From NCBI GenBank assembly GCA_905480215.1, contig CAJQPL010000045.1:1-52296 (forward strand): a stretch of 52,296 nucleotides of DNA. The letters run 5' to 3'. Positions 33,557-44,519 of this stretch are shown here, piece after piece (positions within the stretch are counted from its first letter, which is position 1; each line of letters opens with the position of its first letter). Below the pieces are notes generated by a model. The model had not been told where the DNA came from. It saw nothing but the letters and a program-made list of their open reading frames with translations, and did not search any database. The translations under genes were made by a program, and so were the position numbers. Source of the DNA: an uncultured Woeseiaceae bacterium (lineage in GTDB: Bacteria > Pseudomonadota > Gammaproteobacteria > Steroidobacterales > Woeseiaceae).

Positions 33557-36500
33557 TTACGGCTGGCGACTGATCTCAATCCGCCATTGCTCATCGCCCA
33601 ACGACGTTGCGTCGCTATGCAGCGGCTCTGCCTGGCCAACTACCCAGGATGTGGCCAGCGTTTCACTCATTATGTAATCCCGATGTCGCTGCACTGCCGA
33701 CTCGGTGCCCGGCGAACCGGAAATTCCCAACGTGATTCGGTCCGATACCTCCAGCCCTGCTTGCTTGCGAGCATCCTGCACCGAACGCACGATAGCTCTG
33801 GCCAGACCTTCGCTGATGAGTTCATCATCAAGCGTCGTATCCAGAGCGGCCAGAAATCCCGCGTCCTCCGCGCACGCGTAGCCGTCGGCGGCACTCGTTT
33901 CGATCAGGACATCTTCACCTTCGAAACTAATTATCTGCCCATCGACTTCAATATCGAATGCGCTACCGGCAGCTGCCGCGATGGCAATTGCCGCACCGTC
34001 TGCGGCATCGAGCGCCTTGCGAATCGCAGGAATCAATTTGCCATATTGTTTGCCTATGCGCGGCAGATTCGGCTTGATGCGGTAGCTTACGAGATCGGCA
34101 TCGCGAGCAATAAACTCTATCGCCTTGACGTTGAGTTCCTCGAGCACTTGATCCTGATGCGAGTCCAGGGACTTTGTCGCTGCATCGCTTGGCGCGCGCA
34201 CCAACAACCTTGCGAGAGGTTGTTGCGTTCGAACCCCCGATTGCACGCGCGCTGACCGGCCAAGGCCGACGACCTTCTGCACCACGTCAACGTCATACAA
34301 GAGTTTGTCATTCTGCCAATTCGGGTCTGCCGCTGGCCAGCTCGCCATGTGTACTGATTCAGGCGCATTGGCGTCAACGCCCCTGACAAGGTTCTGATAG
34401 ACGTTCTCGGCGAGGAATGGAACGAACGGCGCCATTAATTTGTGCGCTGTATTAAGACACTCATACAAAGTCAGGTAGGCAGCTTGTGTGTCTCTGGCAT
34501 CTGTCGACTTCCAGAATCGCCGCCGATTGCGGCGCACGTACCAATTGCTCAACTGGTCGACGAACGATTCGAGCGCTTCACCAGCCGTCTTCGCGTCAAA
34601 ATTGTCGAGCGATTCAGTAACGGTTGTTGTGGTCTTATACAACAAGGCTAGTGCCCAACGATCGATCTCTGGTCGCTCTTCAGGTGGAATGTGATCACTG
34701 AGGTCAACATCGTCGAGTCGCGCGTAGAGCACGAAAAAACTATACGTGTTCCAGAACGTGTTAATGAATTGCCGCGTTACGTCGGCGACAATCTCAACCG
34801 ACACTCGCTTTAGCGCATCGGGCGCAAGCCGCGCAAGGAAATACCATCTAAGAGCATCTGCACCGGCGGTATCGAAAACATCGTAGGGATTGATGATGTT
34901 ACCCACTGACTTCGACATCTTTTTGCCGTCTTTATCGACGATCAAATTCAGGCAAATAACATTTTTGTATGCGACGCTGTCCGACACCAAGGTTGAAATC
35001 GCGTGCAAGGTATAAAACCAGCCGCGCGTCTGGTCGATCGCTTCGCAAATATAATCGGCCGGAAAATGCTTCTCGAACTTGTCATGATTCTCGAACGGAT
35101 AGTGCCATTGCGCGTACGACATGGCACCGGAGTCGAACCAGCAATCAATAACTTCAGGAACCCGCTGCCAGGTCTTGCCGTCTTTTTCGAAAGTGATCTC
35201 ATCGACCGCCGGCCGATGTAAGTCCAGGTTGCTGAGTTCGCGACCAGTGAGATCTTCAAGTTCGCCAACGGAACCGATGCAATGGTATCCACCTTCACCA
35301 TCGGTCCAGACGGGCAGTGGCGTGCCCCAAAAGCGTTCGCGCGACAATGCCCAATCAACGTTGTTTTCGAGCCAGTTGCCGAATCGTCCGTCCTTAATAT
35401 GCTCTGGAACCCAATTAATTGTTTGATTGAGCTCTGCCATACGATCACGAAATTTCGAGGTGCGGATGTACCAGGCATTTTTCGCGTAATAGATAATCGG
35501 GTCGCCGGTACGCCAGCCGAATGGATAGCTGTGCAAATAGCGCTCGGAGCGAAACATCATGCCGCGCTCTTTCAATAAACGGATTAGCGGCTTGTCCGCG
35601 TCTTTGAAGAACAAACCCTTGACCGGTTCAACTTCGTCAATGAAATGGCCGTCCAGTCCTACGCCATGCAAGACCGGCAAGTCGTTTTCCTGACCCAGCG
35701 CCAGATCGTCAACACCGTAGGCCGGTGCCGTGTGCACAATGCCGGTCCCGCTTTCCGTACTAACGAAGTCTGCCGCAAATACCTGAAACGCGTTCGGCGC
35801 ATCAACACTAAGATAGTCAAACAGTTGCTGATAACGAGTAGCAACGAGCGTGCTGCCCTTAACCGTTTTTAGTACAGAGTGTTCGATGTCACGAAACACA
35901 GCTTCCCGTAGCGCCTCGGCGACAATTAATGTCTCGCCATCGGTTTCGCAAAAGCTGTAATCGATATCATTGCCAACCGCCAGAGCGAGGTTTGACGGTA
36001 AGGTCCAGGGCGTCGTCGTCCAAACGAGAAAATAGGTATCGTCTGCACCCTGCATCTTGAAACGCACCGTGATTGACGGGTCTTCGACATCTTTATAGCC
36101 CTGCGCCAACTCGTGAGACGACAAGGTCGCACCAATGCGCGGATCGTAAGGGACAACCTTGTAGCCACGATAGATCAGGTCTTTGTCCCAGATCTTGTGT
36201 AGCAAGCTCCAGACTGATTCGATGTAGCTGTTATTGAGCGTGTAATAAGCTTCGTCGAGATTCACCCAGAATCCCATACGCTCCGTCATTTTTTCCCAAT
36301 CGTCGATATAGCGCATCACCGAGTCACGACAGCGCTTGGTGAACTCAGCTACGCCAACTTTGGCTTCGATCTCGTTCTTGTCGAAAATGCCGAGCTCTTT
36401 TTCGACTTCGTGCTCAACAGGCAGGCCATGCGTATCCCAACCTGCCTTTCGCGGCACGTGGTATCCCTGCATGGTCTTATAGCGCGGAAAAATGTCTTTG

Positions 36501-36694
36501 AAACTGCGCGCCAACACATGATGGATGCCGGGCTTTCCGTTCGCTGTCGGCGGACCTTCACTGAAACTAAAGTGCGGATTGCCCTCTGTCTGATCCAGCG
36601 TTTTCTGAAAAATATCGCGCTCACGCCAGAACGCCAGCACCTCGGTCTCGAGCGCTGGTCCATCATATCGACCCTGAACTTCTTTAAATGACAA
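33557..36694 (-). CDS. ileS: isoleucine-tRNA ligase, type 2, GIHH motif
   Basis: A complete isoleucyl-tRNA synthetase of 1045 aa. Its opening (FWRERDIFQKTLDQTEGNPHF) and length match the eukaryote-like type 2 enzymes rather than the ~940-aa type 1 of most Gammaproteobacteria. It lacks the C-terminal zinc finger of type 1. The class I signature at residues 56-59 reads GIHH, so positions 1 and 3 of HIGH are exchanged. The KMSKS loop (KKMSKSVGN, near residue 592) is standard. GWDTHGLPVE and DQTRGWFYTLHAI are intact. No second ileS is in the window. Confidence 0.96.
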   Translation of the reverse strand: MSFKEVQGRYDGPALETEVLAFWRERDIFQKTLDQTEGNPHFSFSEGPPTANGKPGIHHVLARSFKDIFPRYKTMQGYHVPRKAGWDTHGLPVEHEVEKELGIFDKNEIEAKVGVAEFTKRCRDSVMRYIDDWEKMTERMGFWVNLDEAYYTLNNSYIESVWSLLHKIWDKDLIYRGYKVVPYDPRIGATLSSHELAQGYKDVEDPSITVRFKMQGADDTYFLVWTTTPWTLPSNLALAVGNDIDYSFCETDGETLIVAEALREAVFRDIEHSVLKTVKGSTLVATRYQQLFDYLSVDAPNAFQVFAADFVSTESGTGIVHTAPAYGVDDLALGQENDLPVLHGVGLDGHFIDEVEPVKGLFFKDADKPLIRLLKERGMMFRSERYLHSYPFGWRTGDPIIYYAKNAWYIRTSKFRDRMAELNQTINWVPEHIKDGRFGNWLENNVDWALSRERFWGTPLPVWTDGEGGYHCIGSVGELEDLTGRELSNLDLHRPAVDEITFEKDGKTWQRVPEVIDCWFDSGAMSYAQWHYPFENHDKFEKHFPADYICEAIDQTRGWFYTLHAISTLVSDSVAYKNVICLNLIVDKDGKKMSKSVGNIINPYDVFDTAGADALRWYFLARLAPDALKRVSVEIVADVTRQFINTFWNTYSFFVLYARLDDVDLSDHIPPEERPEIDRWALALLYKTTTTVTESLDNFDAKTAGEALESFVDQLSNWYVRRNRRRFWKSTDARDTQAAYLTLYECLNTAHKLMAPFVPFLAENVYQNLVRGVDANAPESVHMASWPAADPNWQNDKLLYDVDVVQKVVGLGRSARVQSGVRTQQPLARLLVRAPSDAATKSLDSHQDQVLEELNVKAIEFIARDADLVSYRIKPNLPRIGKQYGKLIPAIRKALDAADGAAIAIAAAAGSAFDIEVDGQIISFEGEDVLIETSAADGYACAEDAGFLAALDTTLDDELISEGLARAIVRSVQDARKQAGLEVSDRITLGISGSPGTESAVQRHRDYIMSETLATSWVVGQAEPLHSDATSLGDEQWRIEISRQP

Positions 36695-36865
36695 AACTTC
36701 TACCCAATCGCTGCGAAATTACAGTGAATATTGCTCTCATTATTCACGATGACGGTGGCTCAGACCCCTTTGCGGAGCCAAGCTAACTATCACCGCAGTG
36801 GAGTGCCGCGAAATTAGCGCCCAAGCGACTAAAATACAAGGAATATTCTCGCTTATCGCCCGCTG

Positions 36866-37210
36866 CTATCGTTCCGCTTTGCTAGCGCAGCCGATGCAAA
36901 GCGTCGCGGTTGGATCGAACTCAAGGCGCTTTGGATTAATTGGCTCATCGCATGAGCGGCAGAAGCCGAACTCATCATCGTCGATTCGCTTTAGCGCAGC
37001 GGTAACTCTATGCCCCAGGGCATCGCGCCGCTGGCTTGACGCTTGCGCCATTGCCTGAGCCTGCAGCGCGTCCATCCGCGACAAGCGGCCAACTTTGGAT
37101 TGATCGAGCTCGACGACGGCGGCGGACTCTTTGCCGGCCGCTAACTGCTCTTTTAGTTCGCTCTGCAGACTAAGGAGACGCTTGCGCATGGTTTCAGAAA
37201 AGTACGTCAT
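36866..37210 (-). CDS. DksA/TraR family zinc-finger protein
   Basis: A small protein of 114 aa. An N-terminal helical hairpin (about residues 1-75) is followed by a four-cysteine zinc finger: FCRSC and LCIGC at the C-terminus. The motif GFCRSCDEPINPKRLEFDPTATLC is typical of short DksA/TraR relatives that can enter the RNA polymerase secondary channel. Acidic residues at the hairpin tip are not obvious in the DksA (DxxDxA) form, so a ppGpp-linked role is uncertain. Confidence 0.87.
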   Translation of the reverse strand: MTYFSETMRKRLLSLQSELKEQLAAGKESAAVVELDQSKVGRLSRMDALQAQAMAQASSQRRDALGHRVTAALKRIDDDEFGFCRSCDEPINPKRLEFDPTATLCIGCASKAER

Positions 37211-37307
37211 ACTTTTAACCTGTCGATAGCGACATATGCCCCTCGCCTCAGCAAGCCGCGGTCAAGCAACGCGATTACAAAGTCGTAATAACTGCTGATG
37301 ACAGAGC

Positions 37308-38687
37308 TCATTGGTCCGATTCTATTACGTTTGTAATCGCGAAGTCCTGATTCGAAAACAATCTCGGCTTGCTCGGATCGGCCAGTTTGTCAGCCAATGA
37401 TCGAACTGCTGCCACCAGTCTGAGTCGAGTCGCTTGCAAGTCATCGATTTCAGCACGCAGCCGTGTCCGCCGCAGAATCGAAAACAGTGACGCCAACAAC
37501 GTCACCTGCGTCTCAATCACCCAGACTGATGCCGAGAAGCTAATGCTGAGCGCAATCACAGCGAAGATCGCCCAGCCGATGCCAAAATAATTGCCGATCA
37601 TGAATGCTGCGACGACATAAAGAACCGGCAGAATTGCTACGACAGCAAGAACCTTTAGGGTTGCGACATCGTCTGCCTCGTAGCTGAATTTATCGCCCAC
37701 AATGGCGGCAACCCAGGCCACCGGCAGGTGCAAAATAATGCCAGGAATGGCTATCGGTAGCAGCAGCAGAAGTATCAATGAACGTCCCATCAGGCGACGA
37801 ACGGCACGGCCAATGGAGATACTTTTTCGCAATTGGTAATCCTTTAAACCCAGCGCATCAAGGCGTGCCTGATAGTTATCAATCTCCTCACGGATCGCAA
37901 TCATTTCGGGCTCACCGCTTGCCGCCTGATACGTATCGATAAAGCGACGATTAAGTTCCATATAAGTACTGGGGGAGAGATGTGCAGTGGCAGGCTTATA
38001 CAAGCGTCTCGCGGTTTGAATAAAACGCAAAGTACCCCAGTCGGGGGCGTTCAGGGTCACCGCTTTTAGAGAGTCCGCCAGATATTCTGTGAGCGCTAAA
38101 ACGGTCGCGCGATCATCGCTTTCAAATCGGCTCAACCATTCTGCGTCGATATGAATGGCTTCACCAAATTCAATTAACACCTGACTACGAAAGCGGTCTC
38201 GGTGTATGTAGTTCAGTCCGCACGGCACGATGGTAACTTTCGTATGACCGCGTGCGGCAACGGATAACGCGATACGGGCAGTACCGGTTTTGAGCTTGGT
38301 GAGTTGCGATTCCGTGTGGCTGACTCCCTCCGGAAAAATCCCCATACAATTGCCGGCCTCAAGAACCTCGAACAGTTTTTCAAACGCCATCGTGTTGTCG
38401 ACGTCGGCAGCGTGTTCTTCTCGCCGCAATATGGGTACCGCGCCCATGGCGTCAAGGATTCGCCCCAACAACGGATAGTCCCAAAGTTTCGCACTCACCA
38501 TGAAATGTAGTGGCCAGCGGCCACAGCGAGCAGTTAGCAACCATCCATCCATTAGCGCATTAGGATGATTGCCGGCAAAGATAACCGGGCCTGCCTCAGG
38601 AATATTTTCCTCACCAACAACATCAATGCGGCGAAAAAATGTGTTGGTGATGACTTTCATCAGCGATATGAAGAAACGCTGCAGCAT
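37308..38687 (-). CDS. PlsC-like 1-acylglycerol-phosphate acyltransferase
   Basis: A protein of 459 aa from the ATG at 38687 (GGAG upstream). A longer frame upstream overlaps the divergent hydrolase start and is not used. The acyltransferase motif NHPNALMDG has five residues between His and Asp, as in the long GPAT-like subgroup. FPEGVSHTESQLTKLKTG is the second motif. The C-terminal half has about three membrane spans (SLILLLLLPIAIPGIILHLPV and others) and a helical tail. It probably acylates a glycerophosphate at the inner membrane. Confidence 0.85.
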   Translation of the reverse strand: MLQRFFISLMKVITNTFFRRIDVVGEENIPEAGPVIFAGNHPNALMDGWLLTARCGRWPLHFMVSAKLWDYPLLGRILDAMGAVPILRREEHAADVDNTMAFEKLFEVLEAGNCMGIFPEGVSHTESQLTKLKTGTARIALSVAARGHTKVTIVPCGLNYIHRDRFRSQVLIEFGEAIHIDAEWLSRFESDDRATVLALTEYLADSLKAVTLNAPDWGTLRFIQTARRLYKPATAHLSPSTYMELNRRFIDTYQAASGEPEMIAIREEIDNYQARLDALGLKDYQLRKSISIGRAVRRLMGRSLILLLLLPIAIPGIILHLPVAWVAAIVGDKFSYEADDVATLKVLAVVAILPVLYVVAAFMIGNYFGIGWAIFAVIALSISFSASVWVIETQVTLLASLFSILRRTRLRAEIDDLQATRLRLVAAVRSLADKLADPSKPRLFSNQDFAITNVIESDQ

Positions 38688-38757
38688 AGGCTTACTCCGC
38701 TTCTGTGTCGGCTGACCCCACTTTGCGATCACGGGCGCTTTGCTGTCAAATGGAGCG

Positions 38758-39702
38758 ATGTTCCCCGCAGCAAAATTTGTCGACAGCAACGGCATCCGTA
38801 TGGCCGTGTATGAGCAAGGCGACGGTCCCGCCGCCATCATGGTTCATGGCTTCCCGGAACTCGCGTTCTCCTGGCGACACCAGTTTCCAGCATTGGCAAG
38901 CGCCGGTTACCGGGCGATTGCGCCTGACATGCGAGGCTATGGACAATCCGACTCACCCGGCGATGTGGAAGCCTATGGCATCGCCGAATTGGTCGCCGAC
39001 TTAACGGGATTGCTCGATGCATACGAGCTCGAACGCGCAATTTTCGTTGGCCACGATTGGGGTGCAATAGTTCTTTGGCACATGGCTATGTTGGCGCCGG
39101 AGCGAATTGAGAAGCTGCTTATCCTTAATATTCCGCATTTCCCTCGCCCGCCGATTGATCCGATCGAATTGTTTAGAAAGCGACTCGGCGACGACTTCTA
39201 CATCGTCAACTTCCAGGACTCCGACGAGGCCGACCAAGCGTTTGCGAACGATCCAGGCCATTTCTTCGACATGTTGATGAGAAAGAATCAGGTGACGCGC
39301 GCAGAATTTGATCGGCTGCCGCCGGCAATGAAAGTATTCAGCATGCTGAAAGCCATACGGCGCTCTCACGCCGGTGGCGAGCCGCTGCTGACAAACGAAG
39401 AGCGAGACTATTTCGTGAATGCGTTTGCCCGCTCAGGTTTCAGCGGGCCAATCAACTGGTACCGAAACTGGAGCCAAAACTGGCGAGCGATGGACGGCGT
39501 TGACCAGCTCATCAAAATTCCTACGTTGTTCATCGGTGCCAGCGATGATGTCATTATTGGCCTCGAGCAAATTGACGCAATGCGGCCACTGGTGGCTGAT
39601 CTGACACTCGAAATGCTGGACCCCTGCGGGCACTGGACGCAGCAGGAGCGCCCGCAGGACGTTAACAGACTGATGCTTAAGTGGCTAAAAAGCACTAAAT
39701 AG
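38758..39702 (+). CDS. alpha/beta hydrolase, epoxide-hydrolase type
   Basis: A protein of 314 aa from the ATG at 38758 (GGAG upstream). HGFPELAFSWRHQ and GHDWGA are the motifs of soluble epoxide hydrolases; the nucleophile is the Asp of HDWG. The C-terminal base lies in CGHWTQQERP. The PINWYRNW cap segment supplies a tyrosine typical of epoxide hydrolases. Haloalkane dehalogenase or other ester-forming chemistry cannot be excluded. It has no signal peptide. Confidence 0.87.
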   Translation: MFPAAKFVDSNGIRMAVYEQGDGPAAIMVHGFPELAFSWRHQFPALASAGYRAIAPDMRGYGQSDSPGDVEAYGIAELVADLTGLLDAYELERAIFVGHDWGAIVLWHMAMLAPERIEKLLILNIPHFPRPPIDPIELFRKRLGDDFYIVNFQDSDEADQAFANDPGHFFDMLMRKNQVTRAEFDRLPPAMKVFSMLKAIRRSHAGGEPLLTNEERDYFVNAFARSGFSGPINWYRNWSQNWRAMDGVDQLIKIPTLFIGASDDVIIGLEQIDAMRPLVADLTLEMLDPCGHWTQQERPQDVNRLMLKWLKSTK

Positions 39703-40422
39703 GCGAATTTAGTTCCTAAATTACTCTAAATTCTTAAAAAAGCGGGTCTCGAGACATCAAACAAAAGTAAGGAGCTGGCAGCTTGAAATTATTTATTTTA
39801 TCGACATTCGGGATACTTATAGCTAAATTTTGAATAATTTGACGAAATTTACAGAAGTTGTCTGCCAGGTCGCTTGTCCCGTTTTATTCACAGTCCTCGT
39901 TCTGCACGTTGCAACTGCTGCCTGAGACATAGAATGCAGCTAAAAAGGCGCTATTTTCGCTATTAGGTGGGCAATATGTTGCTATCACCGTAAAACAGGT
40001 AATAATGACTGAGCTCGAAAGGTGCTCACCACGGTAATCCTTGCTTTGACATATTAATCAATTTTTGCGCTTTTTAGAGACCAAACACCGCGAAATTACG
40101 CGATATAAGCGATTTTCCCTGAAATTAGATAAATGAACAATTCCTGGCCGGTGTGATTGCTCCGCCACCTTTTCCAGTCGTCTCATCGGTCATAATCATG
40201 AGCTGCAGAAAGGCCATTCGGACATTAATCTGCAGAAAGTAATCGACAACCACGAAACTGAATCTGCCGACGCAACACAGCTTAATTGCGTTATTTATGA
40301 TCCAGGCCTTACGCGGATTGGATTTCGTTGCAATAATTACAGCCCGGTCGTGGTCTAGTAGACAAGGGCCTTATTTTATCCCCTATTTTTATTCCCGAAG
40401 CTAAGTCCGATGGAGAACGTTA
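39703..40422. other. A/T-rich intergenic region without a gene
   Basis: About 720 bp distinctly richer in A and T than the flanking genes, with stop codons in all frames at short intervals. It starts with an A/T hairpin (ACTAAAT/ATTTAGT, 39694-39713) over the hydrolase stop. It holds a 10-bp palindrome GTCTCGAGAC near 39746 and a direct repeat CTGCAGAAAG (40203-40212, 40231-40240). The last 60 bp before msrP are T-rich and may hold its promoter. Confidence 0.6.
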
Positions 40423-41382
40423 GTGTTGATCAAAAAACCGGCTGATCTTAAGCCCTCAGAAATAACCAGTGAGAAGAACTATCTTAACCGGCGTGACTTT
40501 ATACGCGGCGGTGCGATTGCAGGTGGCGCGCTGCTCGGCGGCAGCGCTGTCGGGGCTGTGATACCGGATGCTCGCCTGGGCAAACTGGCTAACGTCACAA
40601 AGAGTCCCTACAGCACTAGTGAGAAAGCCAACAGCTTCGAAGACATTTCTACCTACAATAATTTCTACGAGTTCGGCCTGGGTAAGGAAGATCCGTTTCA
40701 AAACGCAGAAAACTTCAAAACCCGCCCATGGACGATTGAGGTCTCAGGACACGCAGAGAAAACCGGTAGCTTCGATTTTGATGACTTCATGAAGCCGTTT
40801 GATCTTGAAGAGCGCATTTACAGGATGCGCTGTGTTGAAGCCTGGTCCATGGTTATACCGTGGGTGGGAATATCCTTGGCTGAGGTCGTCAAACACTTTA
40901 ACCCGACATCCAAAGCAAAGTACGTAGCCTTCGAAACATTGAATGATCGCGAGCAGATGCCCGGATTAAACGGCCGCTCTCTTGATTGGCCATATCGTGA
41001 AGGTCTAAGCATTGCCGAAGCAACAAATCCGTTGCCAATACTGGCTGTTGGTATTTATGGCAACGTCATTCCCAATCAGAACGGCGCACCCATTCGTTTG
41101 GTTACGCCTTGGAAATACGGCTTCAAAGGAATCAAAAGCATCGTTAAAATCAAGTTCACGTCGACGCGTCCGCAGACCAGTTGGAACATGGCGGCGGCGA
41201 ACGAGTACGGTTTCTATGCCAATGTGAATCCGGAAGTCAGCCACCCGCGTTGGAGCCAGGCGCGCGAGCGTCGTATTGGCGCCGGAATTTTTGCCGATAA
41301 GCAAGAGACGTTGATGTTCAACGGCTATGGCGAGGACGTCGCACACTTATACAAAGACCTCGATCTCCGCCGCAACTTTTAA
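40423..41382 (+). CDS. msrP: periplasmic methionine-sulfoxide reductase catalytic subunit MsrP
   Basis: A molybdopterin protein of 319 aa (YedY family). The Tat signal NRRDFIRGGAIAGGALLGG is near residues 22-40. RMRCVEAWSMVIPWVGI holds the Mo-ligand cysteine, and APIRLVTPWKYGFKGIKSIVKI is the family core. The start is GTG behind GGAG. It reduces oxidised methionine in periplasmic proteins with electrons from MsrQ, encoded six bases downstream. Confidence 0.96.
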   Translation: MLIKKPADLKPSEITSEKNYLNRRDFIRGGAIAGGALLGGSAVGAVIPDARLGKLANVTKSPYSTSEKANSFEDISTYNNFYEFGLGKEDPFQNAENFKTRPWTIEVSGHAEKTGSFDFDDFMKPFDLEERIYRMRCVEAWSMVIPWVGISLAEVVKHFNPTSKAKYVAFETLNDREQMPGLNGRSLDWPYREGLSIAEATNPLPILAVGIYGNVIPNQNGAPIRLVTPWKYGFKGIKSIVKIKFTSTRPQTSWNMAAANEYGFYANVNPEVSHPRWSQARERRIGAGIFADKQETLMFNGYGEDVAHLYKDLDLRRNF

Positions 41383-41388
41383 TAGACG

Positions 41389-42009
41389 ATGAATACACTG
41401 CAACAGATCCGGTTGATCTGGAAGCCGAGCGTATTTCTGCTTTGCCTGATTCCGGCAGTGCTCGTCGTTACCGATGCCTTTGAACTTACAGGCCGGCTCG
41501 GCGCAAATCCCATTGAAGAAATTCAAGATCGTTTCGGCAACTGGGCATTACGATTTATTTTGATCACGTTGGCGATCACGCCATTGCGCCGACTCAGCGA
41601 TTGGAATTGGCTATCGCGTTATCGCCGCATGATTGGACTGTTCGCTTTTTTCTACGCACTAATGCACTTCCTGGCGTGGCTAATTCTGGATCAGGGCCTG
41701 TTGCTCTCCGCCATTCTTGAAGACATCGTTAAACGACCATTCATAAGCATCGGTTTTCTTGCTGTGCTCTTGTTACTCGCACTCGCGCTGACGTCGTTTA
41801 CCGCGATTCGACGGCGCATGGGACGCAACTGGCAGAAGCTGCATAACTCGGTCTACTTGGCAGCTATTCTCGGTGTTTCGCACTACTGGTGGCAGGTTAA
41901 GAAAGACATTACCGAGCCACTGATCTATGCCACGATTCTTGCTGTGTTACTCGCTGCTCGACTTGGGTGGCGATATCGACGACACCGGGCCAAAAAAAAC
42001 CCGGCATAA
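41389..42009 (+). CDS. msrQ: heme-binding membrane subunit MsrQ
   Basis: An integral membrane protein of 206 aa with about six spans. It carries the ferric-reductase-like histidines (ALMHFLAW, KLHNSVYLAAILGVSHYWW). GNWALRFILITLAITPLRR is a family signature. It passes electrons from the quinone pool or flavins to MsrP. The stop codon lies inside the shared terminator. Confidence 0.95.
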   Translation: MNTLQQIRLIWKPSVFLLCLIPAVLVVTDAFELTGRLGANPIEEIQDRFGNWALRFILITLAITPLRRLSDWNWLSRYRRMIGLFAFFYALMHFLAWLILDQGLLLSAILEDIVKRPFISIGFLAVLLLLALALTSFTAIRRRMGRNWQKLHNSVYLAAILGVSHYWWQVKKDITEPLIYATILAVLLAARLGWRYRRHRAKKNPA

Positions 42010-42024
42010 AGCCGGGTTTCTTGA
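41992..42024. terminator. bidirectional terminator between msrQ and groEL
   Basis: CCCGGC (42000-42005) and GCCGGG (42011-42016) enclose ATAAA. Eight A precede the stem, giving a T8 run for minus-strand groEL transcripts, and TTTCTT follows for the plus strand. The loop contains the msrQ stop codon. Confidence 0.88.
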
Positions 42025-42046
42025 TCTTGCTGGTGCAGTAGGCGAT

Positions 42047-43998
<1,952 letters not shown>

Positions 43999-44064
43999 GG
44001 TGCTTATCTCCTGTAAACTATTGATTTATAACCGACTTATGGCGGCTTTCCCGACCGACAATTG

Positions 44065-44091
44065 TTAGCACTCGGTCGCAAGGAGTGCTAA
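44065..44091. promoter_or_regulatory. CIRCE operator (HrcA site)
   Basis: TTAGCACTC-N9-GAGTGCTAA is a perfect match to the CIRCE inverted repeat, with the canonical nine-base spacer. It sits between the -10 element and groES, where HrcA binding would repress groESL until heat shock. hrcA is not in this window. Confidence 0.95.
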
Positions 44092-44118
44092 TAATAGGGA
44101 TCGGGCAGTAAATTACAA
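44091..44118 (-). promoter_or_regulatory. sigma-70-like groESL promoter
   Basis: On the minus strand TTGTAA (44118-44113), a 16-bp spacer and TATTAT (44096-44091) form a -35/-10 pair. The -10 abuts and shares one base with the CIRCE repeat. I see no clear sigma-32 type promoter close by. Confidence 0.6.
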
Positions 44119-44519
44119 CAGCAAAATTTGACTTGTAGTCATGACATGGCCAGTCAACGGTCATTTAGCGCGCACCTGTGTGCACTATTAACTGTCAAAT
44201 TAACGCTGCAAACCTTGGTAATTTTTCATTAGTCGAATAGCTTCAGTCCCGCTGGTGCTGTAAGTAGTGATAATTTATGCACACGTTTGCTAGATATTAT
44301 CAAGCCACTTGTCTAGAATCCCGAGCAGTCGCTTGGCTGAGAACACGCAGCCTGTAAAATTCACTTGCTGGCTGTAACAATCCTGGAGTGAACTATGCCT
44401 GTAGACTTCAAAGTGAACGGTCAACACATATCCTCCGGGGCAGCGAACGCGTAATGATCGCGCTCCTAACGCGGTCCTAGTAGATTGGGCTAGCACTTTC
44501 GAGTTATGGATAGGGCCGT
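44119..44519. other. intergenic region between groES and dsbD
   Basis: About 400 bp with no full-length gene. It contains a 19-codon frame at 44395-44454 behind a good GGAG site, and probably the dsbD promoter near the 3' end (TTGGGC around 44476, TATGGA around 44505; weak). No terminator or RNA gene is obvious. Confidence 0.5.
44395..44454 (+). pseudogene. 19-codon frame, possible 2Fe-2S oxidoreductase remnant
   Basis: ATG with GGAG eight bases upstream, encoding MPVDFKVNGQHISSGAANA and then TAA. The first ten residues resemble the start of the small 2Fe-2S subunit of xanthine-dehydrogenase-type enzymes (for example VDFKVNGK). The cysteine-rich part does not follow in any frame. It could be a decayed fragment or a short leader peptide. 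Confidence 0.2.

Noticed and set aside
37308-38840. Longer N-terminus for the PlsC-like protein
   Set aside because: The added 51 residues overlap the start of the divergent hydrolase gene and do not resemble the family. The ATG at 38687 has a ribosome site and gives the expected N-terminus.
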